Assembly (NCBI GenBank): GCA_034670405.1
Contig: JAXDDX010000018.1
Span: forward strand, 4,929,501-4,993,500
Direction: 5' to 3'
Length of the DNA: 64,000 nt
Source: Hoplostethus atlanticus
Lineage: Eukaryota > Chordata > Actinopteri > Trachichthyiformes > Trachichthyidae
The notes under the pieces were generated by a model. The model was not told where the DNA came from. It did no database searches and saw only the letters and a list, made by a program, of their open reading frames with translations. Both the position numbers and the translations under genes were made by a program. How positions within the stretch are numbered: position 1 is the first letter of the stretch; each line of letters opens with the position of its first letter. Shown here in pieces: positions 50,686 to 64,000 of this stretch.

Positions 50686-53600
50686 GATCCATAGGTATTT
50701 GAACATATTTTGGGCATATGTTCTTCATATGTTGCTCATTGCCCTGATATATGATGCTTAATGTGTCCCAGAGAGCTGTTAATTTAAACTAGTGCAATAG
50801 GAAAATGAGACACCTTAGTTTACTATTGGTGTATCCAAGTGCAATTCATCATGTCATTGTAGTGTTGTAATGGACCCTTCTTCCTCCTCTTTCCTCCTTC
50901 CACACTCTTTCCTTGCGTAAAGGCATGCAGCTCTGGCCTTAATTGCATGTAAGCCTTGACTAAAAGGACAGGAATGGTTGGTTGTTTCAAAATGCCATTA
51001 AAACTTTCTTTGGGTGTGATTTGTCCTTCTCTGTCAGTTACTATTACTAGACAACAAACCAGTTTCTTTTATGTGATAAGAGTCACATAGTAAAATCAGA
51101 ATCTGCTGAAGCTGTGCAGGCTAGACAGCAAGAACCTTGAAGCCTGGCTTGATGTTTTTCCATGATAACTATCTAGAAATTAAACCATTCATATCCCGGA
51201 TGGCAAACTAACAACTAACTGATATGGTTTTCAGTGAACAAGTCACCAAATCAAGAAAAGGAAATAACACCTATTTCAACCAGATATTAATTAAAATCAA
51301 ATTTGATTAAAAATGCAATTGTACAATATGTTTAATACATAAAACACAATACAAAATACAATACATAAAATGAACCCCAAAATTGAGAGGAAGGGACCGA
51401 TGGTGCTACTACTGATAGTGAAATGACAATCATACAAACTGTTCCAGTGCAAAGGAATACCACTTAAATTACAGCACTGTGTTGACAATCAGATCTCCAA
51501 TAATAATAATAATAATAATAATTATATAGCTGCTAGCAGCAATGAGGTGGCTGGGAAGAGTTTAGACATTCAGCAGCAAGATGTTTTAAATAATTTGACG
51601 CTTAATGTATTTTATTTTCCTCTTAATGATAATTGACACAATGCTGCAGTACAGTAATCTTACTGTATGAATTACATCTGCATTTTGTCAATGGTTTTGA
51701 GTTACTATAGTGTCTTGTGAAAAGTACCCTCAAAAGACATTGGATTATATATTGCTAACATTATAACATGGCTGCAGTAATGTTTGAAATATTATACCCC
51801 TCTATATTTAATATATCGAATAGCCTTCCAATATAGATACAATACAATACCATACCACACAAGAGACTGATAAAGAAAGGCATTGCAAATCCATATGCTT
51901 CAACCAAGTATTAAGTTGCATAATGTCTAGGACTGTAAAGCAGTCATGGGGGGTGAAGTTATGAGAAAAAAGGAAAAGGTGAGGAGGAAGACATTTTCAA
52001 TCACTGCAAGCTCAACTTAATTGAATTTAAACCTTATGAAATAAAAAACCTTATTGTTTGTCTATGTCTGAAAGGCAGTGTTGCAATTTTAATTTACTAT
52101 TGACTGTATGTTAATTAGTTTTACAGTTTATGAGAAAACAGAAAGATGAACTTCATAATTTCCACAAGCTAGCAGTGTAGAAATATTTTTTAAACTTTGG
52201 ACAGTTGCTGTAGTGCCACCATTAAGAAGACTGGTCCCATTTTAGAGTATGCATCGTTCAGACTGGAGTACTGTGAAAAGTTTCTTGTATTTTCGTTCAT
52301 GGGAAGGCAGAAGGGGTCAGCAGAAAGAAAGAAAGAACGAAAGAAAGATAAAAATAACACATACAGAAGCAAAAGGCTGCCTGGCCTGTAGGCCCTATGA
52401 AACCTATTCAACCGATTACCTATGGAATCAGAGTTGTCAGATCCAACAGGTGCCATGTGTCAGACAGATTCACTCTGCGTTCACACCACGTCTTCAAGGC
52501 TGCTCTTCTCACCTTGTTTGCTGCTGCTTTGATCGCACAGTCACGACTTTATCAGTAAACACCTTCTCCAAGACTGCAAAGGTTTAATTCTTTTAATGGA
52601 TCTAGTTTAAAATCTAATAAAAAACAAAAGTTGGGTAGGAGTTGAACCACCAACCTCAGCAGTGTTGCAAATGCTTTACCCGGTAAGCTTCACTGGTCCA
52701 TGTTCAGCCTGTGTTAACAAAGTGAATATTATATTCCACATCCACCTACTGCTGAAGAAGGAGGCAGCTAAGTACCGGAAAAACTGAGTCTTCCTCCGAA
52801 CCCTTGAACACCTCACCGACCCAGAGCAGGAGGTTTGGTTTGGTTTCATCTGGGTTTAAAAACAGGAATACCATAAGAATGAAGGGTAAATGCATGAAGG
52901 AGGACTTGTACAATAGCTACAATTATAATTGTCAGTCCCATATGCAGGTTACTAAATATTGTGCACTTTCTCCTCTTCCAGATCAAACTGAGCCAGGAAC
53001 TGTCCACTCAAAGTCTGTCTGGGCCAGGCTTACATCTGGCTAACTAGAGAGGGGCTGATGGAGGATCCTCAGGTAGCCTTGCTGGCCTGCAGCCTCACAG
53101 CCACAGAGGTCCTGAACCACCCGAAGCCCTCTGTGAGCTTTGCTGCAGGCACCAAGTGTGGAGAGGACACCCCATAGAGTGGCAACATCAACGGTAAGAC
53201 AGGTAAAGGAGCATCTCGGCAGTTATATTTATATTTTTTATATTATATTTTTGAATAATTATATTTTTGAACAAATGTTAATGGGGTAAATTAAGTGTGT
53301 ACATGTTTCTCTCAACTACTTTCATTCCTAACATAGCTGAATTATTGGTCCAATAACAAGCCTGTGAAATTGCCTAAATATAAAACCATGTAAACATGCT
53401 ATTGACTTTCCTCGATGTTCTGGGGTCACTTCTAAAGTAACATTGCAAGCAGCAACATAAAGGTTTTCTGTTATGAATGGTAGGAAAAGATATTTTATGC
53501 ACCCAAACCAAAGATGGCGAGACTCAAGATTGACGACTAGTGGACGATAATTTATTTAGGATTGGACTGCATGATATTATGAGCCTCCTAGGTCTACTTC

Positions 53601-53881
53601 TATGTTCATAAATGTTCAGAACATGGACGTAAAGGTCGCTGTTATTGTGTTTGTCAATCGTCAAGCCAAAACATGCTGATGGAAAAACATTTTTTTATTC
53701 AATGACACTTTACATAGGCTAACATGGACTTGAAAATGTGACGTCAGACACGTTGGAACTACAAGCATCGTGCTTGTTCACATCGTGCTTGTTAAACATC
53801 TTGAGCATATAACGTCTTTGATTCTACCCTTTAAAACCCGGACTTTGACGTCACCGCTGTCCTGCTACACACGGATTAAAG
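50686..53881. other. Intergenic region, pcyt1b to zdhhc20-like
   Basis: It holds pcyt1b 3' UTR of unknown length, a (TAA)n tract at 51500-51523, and AAAG-rich simple sequence at 52319-52350. A tRNA-like SINE scrap may lie at 52630-52690. GC-richer sequence at 52740-53210 looks exon-like but is unassigned. No other gene is recognised. Confidence 0.5.
51500..51523. repeat. (TAA)n microsatellite
   Basis: Tandem ATA/TAA units downstream of pcyt1b. Confidence 0.9.
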
Positions 53882-56800
53882 ATGGCGCCCTCTCATGCAC
53901 TGAAGTGCTGTCAAAGGGCTCTCAACTGGGTACCTGTCCTATTTATAAACCTTGTTGTTGGTTGGTCATATTACGCGTATGTCGTGGAGCTCTGTGTCTG
54001 TAAGTATAGATATTTATTTAATGTATTGCGGTGCGGATCTCTGCTCACACTGAGACAAAAATTCAGGGTTTCCAACTTTGGTCAGCTAATTGTTATACGG
54101 TTTCATATCGTCCCTACACGTACGGTTTTGCACCTAAGGGCGCAAATACAAACTCATCTTTCTTTGTAAATATTTGACTAGTCCTTGTCTTCATTCATGG
54201 CAATGCATGTGAAAAGAGGACAAACTTTATCGGGCTACAGTGACAGGAGAGGAGAGGAGAGCCGGTCTGGGGGAAGCCCTCTACGGTCATTAATCAATAA
54301 ATGCATTAGGTACATTCTGCTGTTCAGTTTGCATAACCAGTTAAATGGAAACAATAACAAGCCAGGGGATAGGGCAGATTAATAGCCACTAAGGGGGTCC
54401 AGGAGAATTTGCTAAGATGTTTTTAAAATATACTTTCTAAATGCCAATGTTCAGTATATTTTGAGGAAGCAATATTAGGTCAACTTTTTAGCTACAAGTT
54501 TAGTCTAATTACAACGCAGAGGGACACTGGTCGTATGCACACTGATGGAGACATGGTTTTAGATCATCCTTCACAATCGTTTGCTATAAAATCGGACTGG
54601 TGGTCAACTTTTGTAATACCAAGCAGTTGAACCACCACCGAATAAACATTGGCATAAACATACACATAAATGAAGTGTGTTTACCAGGCTACACAATGTT
54701 TAATACAAACAAAGGTGTTACTGTCAAATTGAATGAATGAATGCCCCGCCACAATACCAAAAGTGTGTAATAAGGTAATTACAATCACGTGGAATGTAAA
54801 ATCCTTCAATGTGTGGGCAGCACAATCCAGAGAGAATAAATGTGGTTATAAAGTGTATGTATGTATGTGTGTATATATGTATGTATATATGTATGTATAA
54901 CAACAAATCTGACTCAATCTTCCCAGCTGGCACGAGCAGGTCTGAAAGTAGAGTGACAGAATATTGATGGACTTAAAATAGGATATTATCCTGTATTTAA
55001 AAACAAAACAGTATTTTGAATGCAGCATGCTGCATTACAATGGGAAGTCATCAAACCATTGAGAAGCAGGCTTATCCAAAACAAAACAAAGAAATCCATC
55101 AGAGCTGCCTTGCACTAGTTTTTATCTCCCACTTTACTTTGTCTGATGGTTTCTTAAAACATTTATAGGCTATATGAAGCCAAATCAGTTCAGTATAAAA
55201 CAGCAACAGATGTGGTTTATTTAATAATAATTGATTTCCACTTATGGTTTAGCATGCTTGGGCTTAGATAACCCTGGTTGTTTTACTTCTTCTTTGGTGG
55301 TTTAAGTGCTTTTACTTCTGGATTTTAATTCACTTTCAATCAGTTCAGTGTACCGTATACCGATGAGACCTGCTCAGGGCCTCTGCACACAGTAGCTTTT
55401 TATGGTTCCTCCCAGCCTGGAACTGATTATACCATTAACAGAATGTAGACCTAGTTATGTCTGTCACTCAGTGGCCATGGTCAGGACAGGGACATCCCTG
55501 CTGGCTAAACAAAGCTCTCTCTTATGGGTGGGTCACTGCTGGCCGTGCCAGGCTGCTGCCGCATGGCGTGAGGAAGGGGGCAGGGACGAGGTGGAGTTGG
55601 GGGTGAAGAGAGATGTGAATGTTGTAATGTGTTCCTAGGGCATCCATTAACACCCACTTCTCTCTGCCCTCTTTTGTGTGTGTCTCATATAGTTACAATC
55701 CCAAATAATTCAGAACGAAGTAAGTTACATCCACACACACACATCTTCATTTTATTTTTTCCATTCACAATACTTGCTAATTCACATACAGTACTTCTTG
55801 CTTTATTTCTGCTAGTGATTTCTGATTTCTGATTCGTTATAATGAATATCCTGTCATTGATACAGATGTAATTGCATTAAAAACTTTGCCTGTCTTTGTC
55901 TTCCTTTCAAAAGTCAGCTACTTGGTCATCTTCCATGTTTTTTTCATCATGTTCCTTTGGTCGTACTGGAAGACGATCTGCTCCAGGCCAGCCAGCCCCT
56001 CCAAAGCGGTAGGCCAACTGTGTCAGAGTGTGAGTGGGTGTGTGTGGGTCATGTGGTGCTCAGGAGGTTAGTAGCAGCATAAAAATGGCTGCCTTAAACC
56101 GTCTCACTGATCAAGGGCTGTACTTGTTTTTTCTAAATGGTTAGACTTTAATTTGGACCAAAATTGATCTTGAAAAATCTGTTTCTCATTTTGAAAACAA
56201 AATGGATTTCTTTTTGTTTTCTCATGAAGCATATTTCTGTAGGGAAGGTGCAGGAAAAAAATTATAGAACTGATAATAGTCTGCTAAAATATTGCATGGC
56301 TGTGCAATACAGATTTCTTTACCAATTCATTGTTTTTGTTAGACTTTCTATGACACAATCGTTCTCCTCTTGTCAGTTCTGTCTGCCCAAAGCAGAGAAG
56401 GAACTGTATGAGAAGGAGGAGAGAGCCGAGACGCAACAGGAGATCCTCAAGAAGGTGGGCAGGAATTTACCGGTGTACACATGCACCACAGGAGGAGGTG
56501 AGGATGTCACACTTAACATTGGGATGGGAAAACAGTGGTCTATAAAATGTTCTTTTAATTAGCCCAGTCACTGAAAACTCCTGCTTAAAACGGGACATTT
56601 TAGGAATATTCACCTAAAATGCTACTTGTCTGCTAAAGCCGTAATGACAATGTCTTGCGTTTTCATCAGTTTGCTGACGTTACCAACAGCTCCATCAGTT
56701 TGCTAGGTAACATGATTAGTTGTTGGCACATTTTGCCACACTATTCATGTGCAAAAGGATCAATTGCTAAACAAAATATTTTTTTACTAATTTTACAAGA

Positions 56801-59800
56801 CGTCTGTATCTGGCAGCGTTGTCCGTAGCTAAGCGTAAGATAACGGTCTGAATGTGAGACACTCTCATTGACTCCCAGCCAAAAAAAGAAGCAGTGCAGT
56901 CGGCCTAACTGTATTGTCAGTGAAGAAGTATTAGGAAGTGAGAACTATCGCTTCAGCTTGTATACTGTCTTATACACCTCAACTAAACGATATGGATATA
57001 GTACTTAGACACTATAATAACCCTTCTTTTTTTTTCCCTCTCGACAGGCATCCGATATTGCGACCACTGTCAGGTAATCAAACCTGACCGCTGCCATCAC
57101 TGCTCAACCTGTGAGATGTGAGTGGTTTCTGTCTCAGTGTCTCTGATCTATTCTTTACATTTCATTCTACTGATGCACTCATTGTAAGTCACTCTGGATA
57201 AGAGCGTCAGCTTAATGGCTAAAATGTAAACGTCTGCTAGATTGTAATAGTAAGCTGCATCTGTATCTCCTTCCCCTTTCCTGTAGGTGTGTGCTGAAGA
57301 TGGACCATCACTGCCCCTGGTATGCTATTTCTCACATAACCATTCAAGTATCTACACAGTACTGCACAGTTTTAATTCCATCATGGTCTAAGTTCGCTTG
57401 GCCTGCAGAAGTGTTATTCAGAAGGCTGTAGTATAGAGGCTGCTTGAATCTTCCTGCTCTCTCCATCAGCATTATTTACCTACAGTATTAATCGTAATCA
57501 TATTTGACCATATTTTTCACTGTAAAATCATCACCGTTTTATTCTGGAGAGGCAACCAGTGAACAGGTGAGCATGGCATGTGATTGACTCCTCTCTCCAT
57601 CTCTCTCTCTGCTGGGTTCTCTTCTTTTCTTTCAGGGTGAATAATTGTGTTGGATTCTCAAACTACAAGTACTTTGTCTTGTTCCTGGCCTACGCCGCAC
57701 TTTATTGTGCAGTAATTTCTGCTACAGTCATCCGGTATTTCATCAAATTCTGGACCGTAAGTACAGAATCTGCTTCTTGTTTTTTTTTTTCTGAAAAAGG
57801 ACACGTTCTTGCTTGTGAACTGTGGTTGTTGCAGTTTGTCAAAGGATGGGTGTAAGGGTGTTGGGTGGGTGTTATTCATCACTAGAACCAGGAGCAGTGC
57901 AGGAAGTGTCGAAAGTGATAGGGGACTGGCTCATGATGTAGAAGCAGAGGGATGGAAGAGGGCCAAAAGAAAATATACATCTCTTAAACATTTTAACTAG
58001 AAACACAATTACAGCAGGCTTCCAAAAAGCTGATCTATTCCAAACAATAAGCCGCTAAATTAAAATTTTACTTAAAAATGTGAATTAAATGCATTCAGTC
58101 TTAGGCTATGGCATGATGGTTTGTTAGATTTGAACACATCTAAATAAACTTTGTAAAAATCTTGTAAAAGGCACAGGTGTTGTCATCATCTGTCTCACAA
58201 AGCAAAATCAGTGTGTTAGGGAGCTAACTTTGGGCTTAACTAAAATTTGATTAACAAAACCAGATACATCGCAAAAAATAACTGTGCAGAGGGATACTAT
58301 TGAATTAAGAAGGGCTCTTCGCAGGGGGAATGTTTGTAGCGTTTCCAGGCGGTTTGCCCACTCTGGCTGTAAAAGAGGGCTTCTATCAAATAGAGGGTTA
58401 CACTTGTTGGCTTTAGTTGTCAATGATGAATAGAATTTACTGTTGCATATAAGTGCGGTGAAATTTATTAGCAATAGATTACTTGCTCCGTGAGACAGAC
58501 CCTTTGTTTAGTGAAAACACACTTTTTTCCTCCTTGACTACTAATGATTGCAAACGGAGATGTCCTTAACCAAGTGCTTTACAAATGTGTCACTGTGATG
58601 CACAAGCGTGATCGTGTGACCGTCATGTGATCACTTATTGGAGGATCCTCTTCAGTGTCTGATCTTATTGTTATTTGCTCACACTCGAAGGTTAAGACAA
58701 GGTCTTTCTCCAAGCATGTGCCACCATACTACTTTGCTGGAGACAATTGTCCCTGTCATCAAGCCCAACAGGGAACATGTTGAATTACTGGATTGGCTGC
58801 TTAGATTGCCGTATTTTATATTCTTTTTATGGCAACTCCAGTTTCCAGTTTCACATGCCAGGCAATCCTGTAATGATGATGTTTACTGTCATTTTAGCAG
58901 CCTAGTCCTGTTTTTAGTATAGAATGAGATAATTTCATCATTTACTGACTAAATCCCTTTTTTAACCATTATGTGCCATGTAAATGATCCATCAGACAAA
59001 GTGGTTATTAATCAGTATTTTTCTGGATTGTTTTTGTATTTGCCATGGTACACCCAACTGGCTAGATGAACGACTAGTTTATTGTTTATTCTGTTAAATA
59101 TTTCTATAGATATTGACAGCATTATTTGATTTGAGTCCAGCACAATGCCATTGAAACTTGGGTCTGTCATCCATGTTAACTGATGTGAGATAGAGTTTCT
59201 CATGAGTTCTCCTGTCCAGTGTAAAGGTGAAATGTTGAAATAAAATAGAGGAAAATGGATCATGGTACAATTTAGCCAGTTTTAGCACGTGCACGTCAGC
59301 TCTGCAAAGATGGCTTGAATATAAAACATTTAAAATCTATAAAGAAAATAAGAGTTCTTGCAGAGATGAATAATGACAAGATTAACACCTGTTCTCTCTT
59401 TTTCCCCTGTAAAGAAACAGCTGCCAGACACTCACGCCAAATTCCACATCTTGTTTCTATTTTTCGTGGCGGCCATGTTCTTTATCAGCATCCTGTCACT
59501 TTTCAGCTACCATCTATGGCTTGTGGGAAAGAACAGGACTACTATAGGTAGCTGTCGATCATCCGTTTCCATACATATAATTACATATAATTTGACTGCT
59601 TATGATATGCTTTAAAACTCACCACTGATTCCTGCTGTGTTCACTAATATGTTGATCGTCATCATCAAAATAGAAAATTAAATCTGCATGTCATTGATCT
59701 TTCAGAGGCTTTTAGGGCCCCCATCTTCAGAAACGGTCCAGACAAAAATGGCTTTACTCTAGGCTTCAGCCGAAATGTGGCTGAGGTATTTGGAGAGCAG

Positions 59801-60423
59801 AAGAAGTACTGGATGTTTCCCGTTTTCTCAAGGTGAATCTACTCCACTAATCACAAAACTATAGCAACCCTGGATCCCTCCAGCTCTGACATGTTGGCTA
59901 ACGCCCTCTTTGTCTCTGTTTTGTCAGTCTGGGCGATGGGCATTCCTTTGTTACCAAATTGGTGCACATAGATCCTGAGCAAGCTAATGCTATCCTCCAG
60001 CAAAATGGCAAAAGGTTGGTATTTTTAGTAGTAGTTTATTACACAAGGCCCAAAGTTTCTCCTGAAATATTTTTTAGTAGTTAGTTTAATGTCCTTTACT
60101 GAGTAGTACTCTCTGATTTGCCTTATTCCAGCCCTGTTGATGGTGAAACCAGCCCTGTACTTGGTAACAACATACAACACACAGCGGAGGGCAGCAAAGA
60201 CAAAATTGGTGCGTTTATTGATGCTTTGCCCCACATGTTAATTTAGTGTATATACTGCACTATGCTTTAGTACAGTATGTATTTTTCACCTACAAGTATC
60301 TGAGTCCTATTTTTTTTTTTTCAAAAAGTACCCTTAGGAAATCCTGAAACTTATACTGCCTTTAATTGTTGCCTTTCAGATGGAGGCCAAGCAGTCTCTG
60401 TCACAATGGAGAGCGAGTCATAA
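53882..60423 (+). CDS. zdhhc20: DHHC-type palmitoyltransferase, ZDHHC20-like
   Basis: Four-pass membrane enzyme that attaches palmitate to protein cysteines. Twelve exons give 350 codons: 53882-53999, 55693-55719, 55914-56008, 56377-56497, 57048-57117, 57287-57319, 57636-57756, 59415-59547, 59706-59832, 59928-60014, 60132-60208, 60380-60423. The start ([20 protein letters not shown]) and the first membrane span match ZDHHC20. The zinc-binding Cys-rich domain covers exons 5-7 ([20 protein letters not shown], then the catalytic DHHC in [19 protein letters not shown]). Exon 8 encodes further membrane sequence and the TTxE motif begins in NRTTI, completed by exon 9 (EAF). Exon 9 has [19 protein letters not shown] and [18 protein letters not shown] favour ZDHHC20 over ZDHHC2/15. 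The tail is shorter than in human ZDHHC20 (about 365 aa) and ends TMESES. Confidence 0.92.
54855..54898. repeat. (TGTA)n microsatellite
   Basis: Alternating GTAT/ATGT units in zdhhc20-like intron 1. Short open frames of Tyr-Thr/Ile-His type here are repeat artefacts. Confidence 0.85.
57180..57232 (+). repeat. Fish SINE tail fragment
   Basis: TTGTAAGTCACTCTGGATAA followed by GAGCGTC and an AAATG end resembles the tail of the SINE at 43200-43360. It lies in zdhhc20-like intron 5. It is short, so the call is modest. Confidence 0.45.
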
Positions 60424-62160
60424 GCTGGTATGTGAAAAGGGAATTAATGCTGTATTTTTTTTGCTGATTTGTCTTGCCTCTCTGTGTTCACTCTTATTGT
60501 CTTCACTGTTCCCCCAGGTCATAGGGACATCAGTAAAAACATGAAAGAATCTAAGCCATTAACTGTGATGCCTTAAAACCAGGAGCATCAGCACCGCCAT
60601 CATCCTTTTGCTTTTGACGGTTCAGTCTCTTGTATGTCATTCCTTTTGTTATACAGTAACTACTGCGTTCTCTGAAGTAGTACCACTGTTACTAGAGTCA
60701 ACAGAGACTTTACACTGACCTCATAGACTGCACCAGACTCAAGTGGTTTCACAGACTTTGTCTTTGTTGCTAGCCAAAGACATTCAAAGAACTTTGTTTT
60801 ACTGCAGCTGAATAACTCTGGGACTGCTTTTTTTTCCTCAGACAATTTTTTTTTTTTTTTTCAATAATCAGTATGGATTATTCACATCAGATGTTTGAAC
60901 AAGAGAATCATTCTTTATCAGTATTAAGCTAATATTTGTAATTAAGCCTGACTGTTTGATTTAGAGACATGGGACCACTAAAGCTGGATTTGTCTTCTGG
61001 ACCCAAAAGTGCATTAGCACTGATAACTCAGTTAATGCTAGGACATTTCAACACCATTGATTGTGAGTGCAATAAACATCATTTTTAAACCCAATGGAGG
61101 GCTTGGCACAGTGCAATTACATTATTTATTTATTTTTTCAGATGGTCAAATTTAGTTTACAGTTTACATACATGAAAGGTGGTAAAGCCTATGGGAAAGT
61201 CTTTCTGTTTACAATGTTAAGATGTTTATTTGTTTATCACTTTCCAAATGTTAGGTGGTAGGTAAACATTCAAATTATATAAGCTTAAACTTTGAGGACC
61301 AAATCTAATCATGACATTATTTATTAATGCCTACCTCTGGCACTAATACAAGATTTAAAAACCTGCAGCTAAAATGCTCTCATCTCAAATAATGATTTAA
61401 CACCTGTAACCAATAGATGATCTATATTATAGGTTGATTATCAGTGAGTTTGCTGTCTTTCATTGCACTTTTTTACCATTTTTGTAATTTATTATCATGC
61501 TTTTAGATGTTAATGGAAATTGTTTTTCCATGTCTTTGTTGATCTTGTTTGCATTGCTATATTTGTTTCATAGATAGTTATTTTGCAATTTAAAATGTAA
61601 TATGAAGATTGTCATGTTTGTCCCCCTTTCCAGTGAAAGTTTTGACACTAATTATACAAACTACATTGCAAAAGATGGAAGATTAAACGGGTTCAAAAGT
61701 GTTAATGCTAAGGATTAAATCTGTCTCAGGCACACCTCTCCTGTCTTTCCAGTTTGATAATGGTTAGATTTATTTGAAAGCTTAGTGCAAAAAGGAACAG
61801 AAAATGAAACCACTAACCTTCAAAGATGAAAACAGAAATGTCACACTTTTATCCACTTTGGTTTACATGCCTGAACCTGAAGAGATGCTGCCTTTTCTAC
61901 CCACAACTAATCGATTATTTTAAATTGATTTTACTGGAAATGGTGTACAGTGTTGGATAGCCAGAGTGGTCACTAGATTATATCCATGTATAGCCTCTTG
62001 GATGGTTACTGATTGACTGGCATACTAACACAACTTAACAGAGTAACTACTTTTTATCTCTGGCCGCACTCCCATGCGGCTTGAGCTGCAAATGTATGTG
62101 TAATTAATGTTTTTAGACACAATTCATGCAGTGTGATCTGCATTGTTCTGTAACAATAAA
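60424..62160 (+). other. zdhhc20: zdhhc20-like 3' UTR
   Basis: After the stop at 60421-60423, AT-rich non-coding sequence runs to AATAAA signals at 61071 and 62155, allowing two polyadenylation choices. A possible UTR intron with GTATGT at 60428 and CCCCCAG at 60517 begins 4 bp after the stop codon. Confidence 0.55.
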
Positions 62161-62289
62161 TATAATGGGAGAAACTATTAAGGTGCTTTACATTAAACAC
62201 TTGTATTTATATTAAACACTGGTTGGCTTGTGGTTTTCTAAGTAAATATCAGTCAGTCTGGCTGATGCAACTCAGCGATGTGACTGATG

Positions 62290-63012
62290 GGCTGATATGA
62301 TTTTCAAGATTCAAGATTCAAGAACTTTATTTGTCACATACACACACGGGGTGTGTAGTGAAATGAAAAGTGGCAATGCTCACGGGAATGTGCAAAAGGG
62401 CAACAGTACACAGTATTTACAATAAAAAAACAACACAATATTTACAGTATTACAGTAATTATAGTAAGAGCTCTTATATAAAAAAACAACAATATATACA
62501 GTAAGAGCACTTTTGGAAATGAAAATATAGTAGGAAGGGAAATCGTATGAATGTAATATACTATAAATTATGTGTAGTCATTACCTAAGTATGTGTGTGT
62601 GTGTGAGTGTGTGTGTGCATAAGAGGGGCAGTGTGTGTGTCTTGGTGGGGGCCCTGGTGAGGTCAGAGTTCACAGTCCTGATGGCCTGAGGAAAGAAACT
62701 CCGTCTCAGTCTCTCTGTTTTGGCAGCGTGACTACGGAGGCGCTTGCCTGACCGCAGCAGCTGAAACAGTCCGTTGTTGGGGTGGTGAGGAGCCTTCATG
62801 ATCCTGCAGGCTCTGGTTCTGCACCTCCTGGTGTATAAGTCCTGCAGGGTGGGGAGTGTAGTTCCAATAGTGCGTTCAGCCGAACGCACTACTCTCTGCA
62901 GAGCCTTCCTGTCCTGAGCGGAGCTGTTGCCAAACCAGGCAGTGATGCTTCCTGTCAGGATGCTCTCTACAGCTCCAGAGTAGAAGGACTGAAGGATCCT
63001 CCGGGAGACTTT
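62290..63012 (-). mobile_element. LINE 3' fragment (CR1/L2/Rex-type reverse transcriptase end)
   Basis: On the minus strand, 62610-63012 encodes the C-terminal end of a LINE reverse transcriptase: SFYSGAVESILTGSITAWFG, KALQRVVRSAERTIG, RRCRTRACRIMKAPHHPNNG and TERLRRSFFPQAIRTVNS. A 3' UTR follows, ending in GTGACAAATAAAGTTCTTGA and GAATCTT repeats (62307-62330 on plus), the usual tail of this group. The 5' part of the element is absent, a typical 5' truncation. Confidence 0.85.
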
Positions 63013-64000
63013 GAATTGGTATATCAAGCATACTCAGTTATAGAGTTTAGTTCCAAGTCATTGGGGAATGAAACTAGTTGTGTTGGAATGACATACTGAG
63101 AAAAGCCCAAAATAATGTCAAAAGGCTCAAGAACCACTCTCGTGCACCCACTCCCAATAGGAAGGTCATACTCCAGTATTCGTCCCACGTAGGCCTCTTC
63201 AGTGCAAGCAACGTGGATCTGATGCAAACGACCCATTAACCACAATGTGGCTCCAAATCTAGATTTCCATGTGAAATATGCAAAAAAAAAAATAGAAACC
63301 CAGAAGGGATGAATTTTCAACTCCGTTAGACCACAGTGCTATAAATGGGTGATTGTTTGCTGAACAACTATAAAAATTAATGAAGGGAAATAAAGTGTTC
63401 CTCAGGTGTGACCTTAAGGCAAAAGACTTGCCCTTTGTCCCTCTTAAAGTTTGCTTCACATTACTGACATACCCTTGTAAATGTTTGTTCATTTTAAGAG
63501 AGGAATTTGCACAACACAGACAAAAAGGTCACTGTCCCACCCTCCCCTGCCTGTGCACGCTACTTTGCACACTTGTGATGATTAATTATAAAACTTAAAA
63601 TTAAGTGTGCCTTCTTGTATTGTATGCCTGCAAAACCAATTTCAACAAACTGTGTTTAAAAAAATAAATATTTTTTTTACTACGGTAGCTAGATGGAAAA
63701 ATATTAAATTATTACCCAACCTCCCCCTGAAGCTAATGCCATCTAGGCTATACTGCTGTTTTATCCTTTGCTTACCAGGCTATTGTCTTGATATAAAACC
63801 TATCTAGGTGGTGCTGATATGTAGATACACCTTATAGCACATCCAGTACAGAACAAGATGTTGGTGATGGAATAAGGAAGAGACTACGCCTTTCACATTT
63901 GGCAGATCATTAAAATCTGACACTGTGCCATTTAGTGTGGTAAAACGTTTTAGATTATCTCTCTTGGGTTTGTAGCTTTGAGTTGTATTTGATCTTTATC
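63013..64000. other. Right-end intergenic sequence
   Basis: AT-rich sequence with no recognised exon or element with clear ends. A minus-strand open frame at 63024-63320 has no family I know. Confidence 0.4.

Noticed and set aside
62581..63027. Minus-strand 148-codon open frame as a host gene
   Set aside because: The translation is the end of a LINE reverse transcriptase and is followed by a typical LINE tail.

Overview
This window is nuclear DNA from a vertebrate, almost certainly a ray-finned (teleost-type) fish. The genes are split into short exons by GT-AG introns. Their products are vertebrate families, and the introns carry fish-style repeats: Tc1/mariner, hAT and THAP-bearing DNA elements, tRNA-derived SINEs and decayed LINE tails. 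I could run no search, so gene names rest on reading the translations and on synteny. Exon limits were set by hand from splice sites and reading phase.

Layout, left to right. (1) The 5' half of pdha1 (pyruvate dehydrogenase E1 alpha) on the minus strand, cut by the left edge. (2) A complete 17-exon map7d2-like gene on the plus strand (4113-16825, 907 codons). (3) A bclaf3-like (CXorf23/THRAP3-BCLAF family) gene on the plus strand (21519-31550, about 573 codons), with a hairpin transposon in intron 2 and a solo LTR containing a hAT element in intron 6. (4) A short plus-strand locus encoding only an SH3KBP1/CIN85-type C-terminus (35195-37892), without SH3 domains in the window. (5) A minus-strand lipase-H-like gene (38528-42976, signal-peptide exon not found). 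(6) A complete pcyt1b gene on the plus strand (47112-50685, 358 codons). (7) A complete zdhhc20-like palmitoyltransferase on the plus strand (53882-60423, 350 codons) with a long 3' UTR. The right end holds the 3' part of a minus-strand LINE.

The neighbourhood pdha1-map7d2-bclaf3-sh3kbp1-pcyt1b recalls human Xp22, where PDHA1, SH3KBP1, BCLAF3, MAP7D2 and PCYT1B lie in one region (established knowledge). Here the order is changed and a lipase and a ZDHHC gene are interleaved. The genes are independent units and not a pathway cluster. I found no convincing new biological system. The best follow-up targets are the roughly 1.3 kb near-palindromic THAP element inside bclaf3, the SH3-less sh3kbp1 fragment with unresolved splice phases, and repeat-derived sequence next to the first exons of pdha1 and bclaf3.
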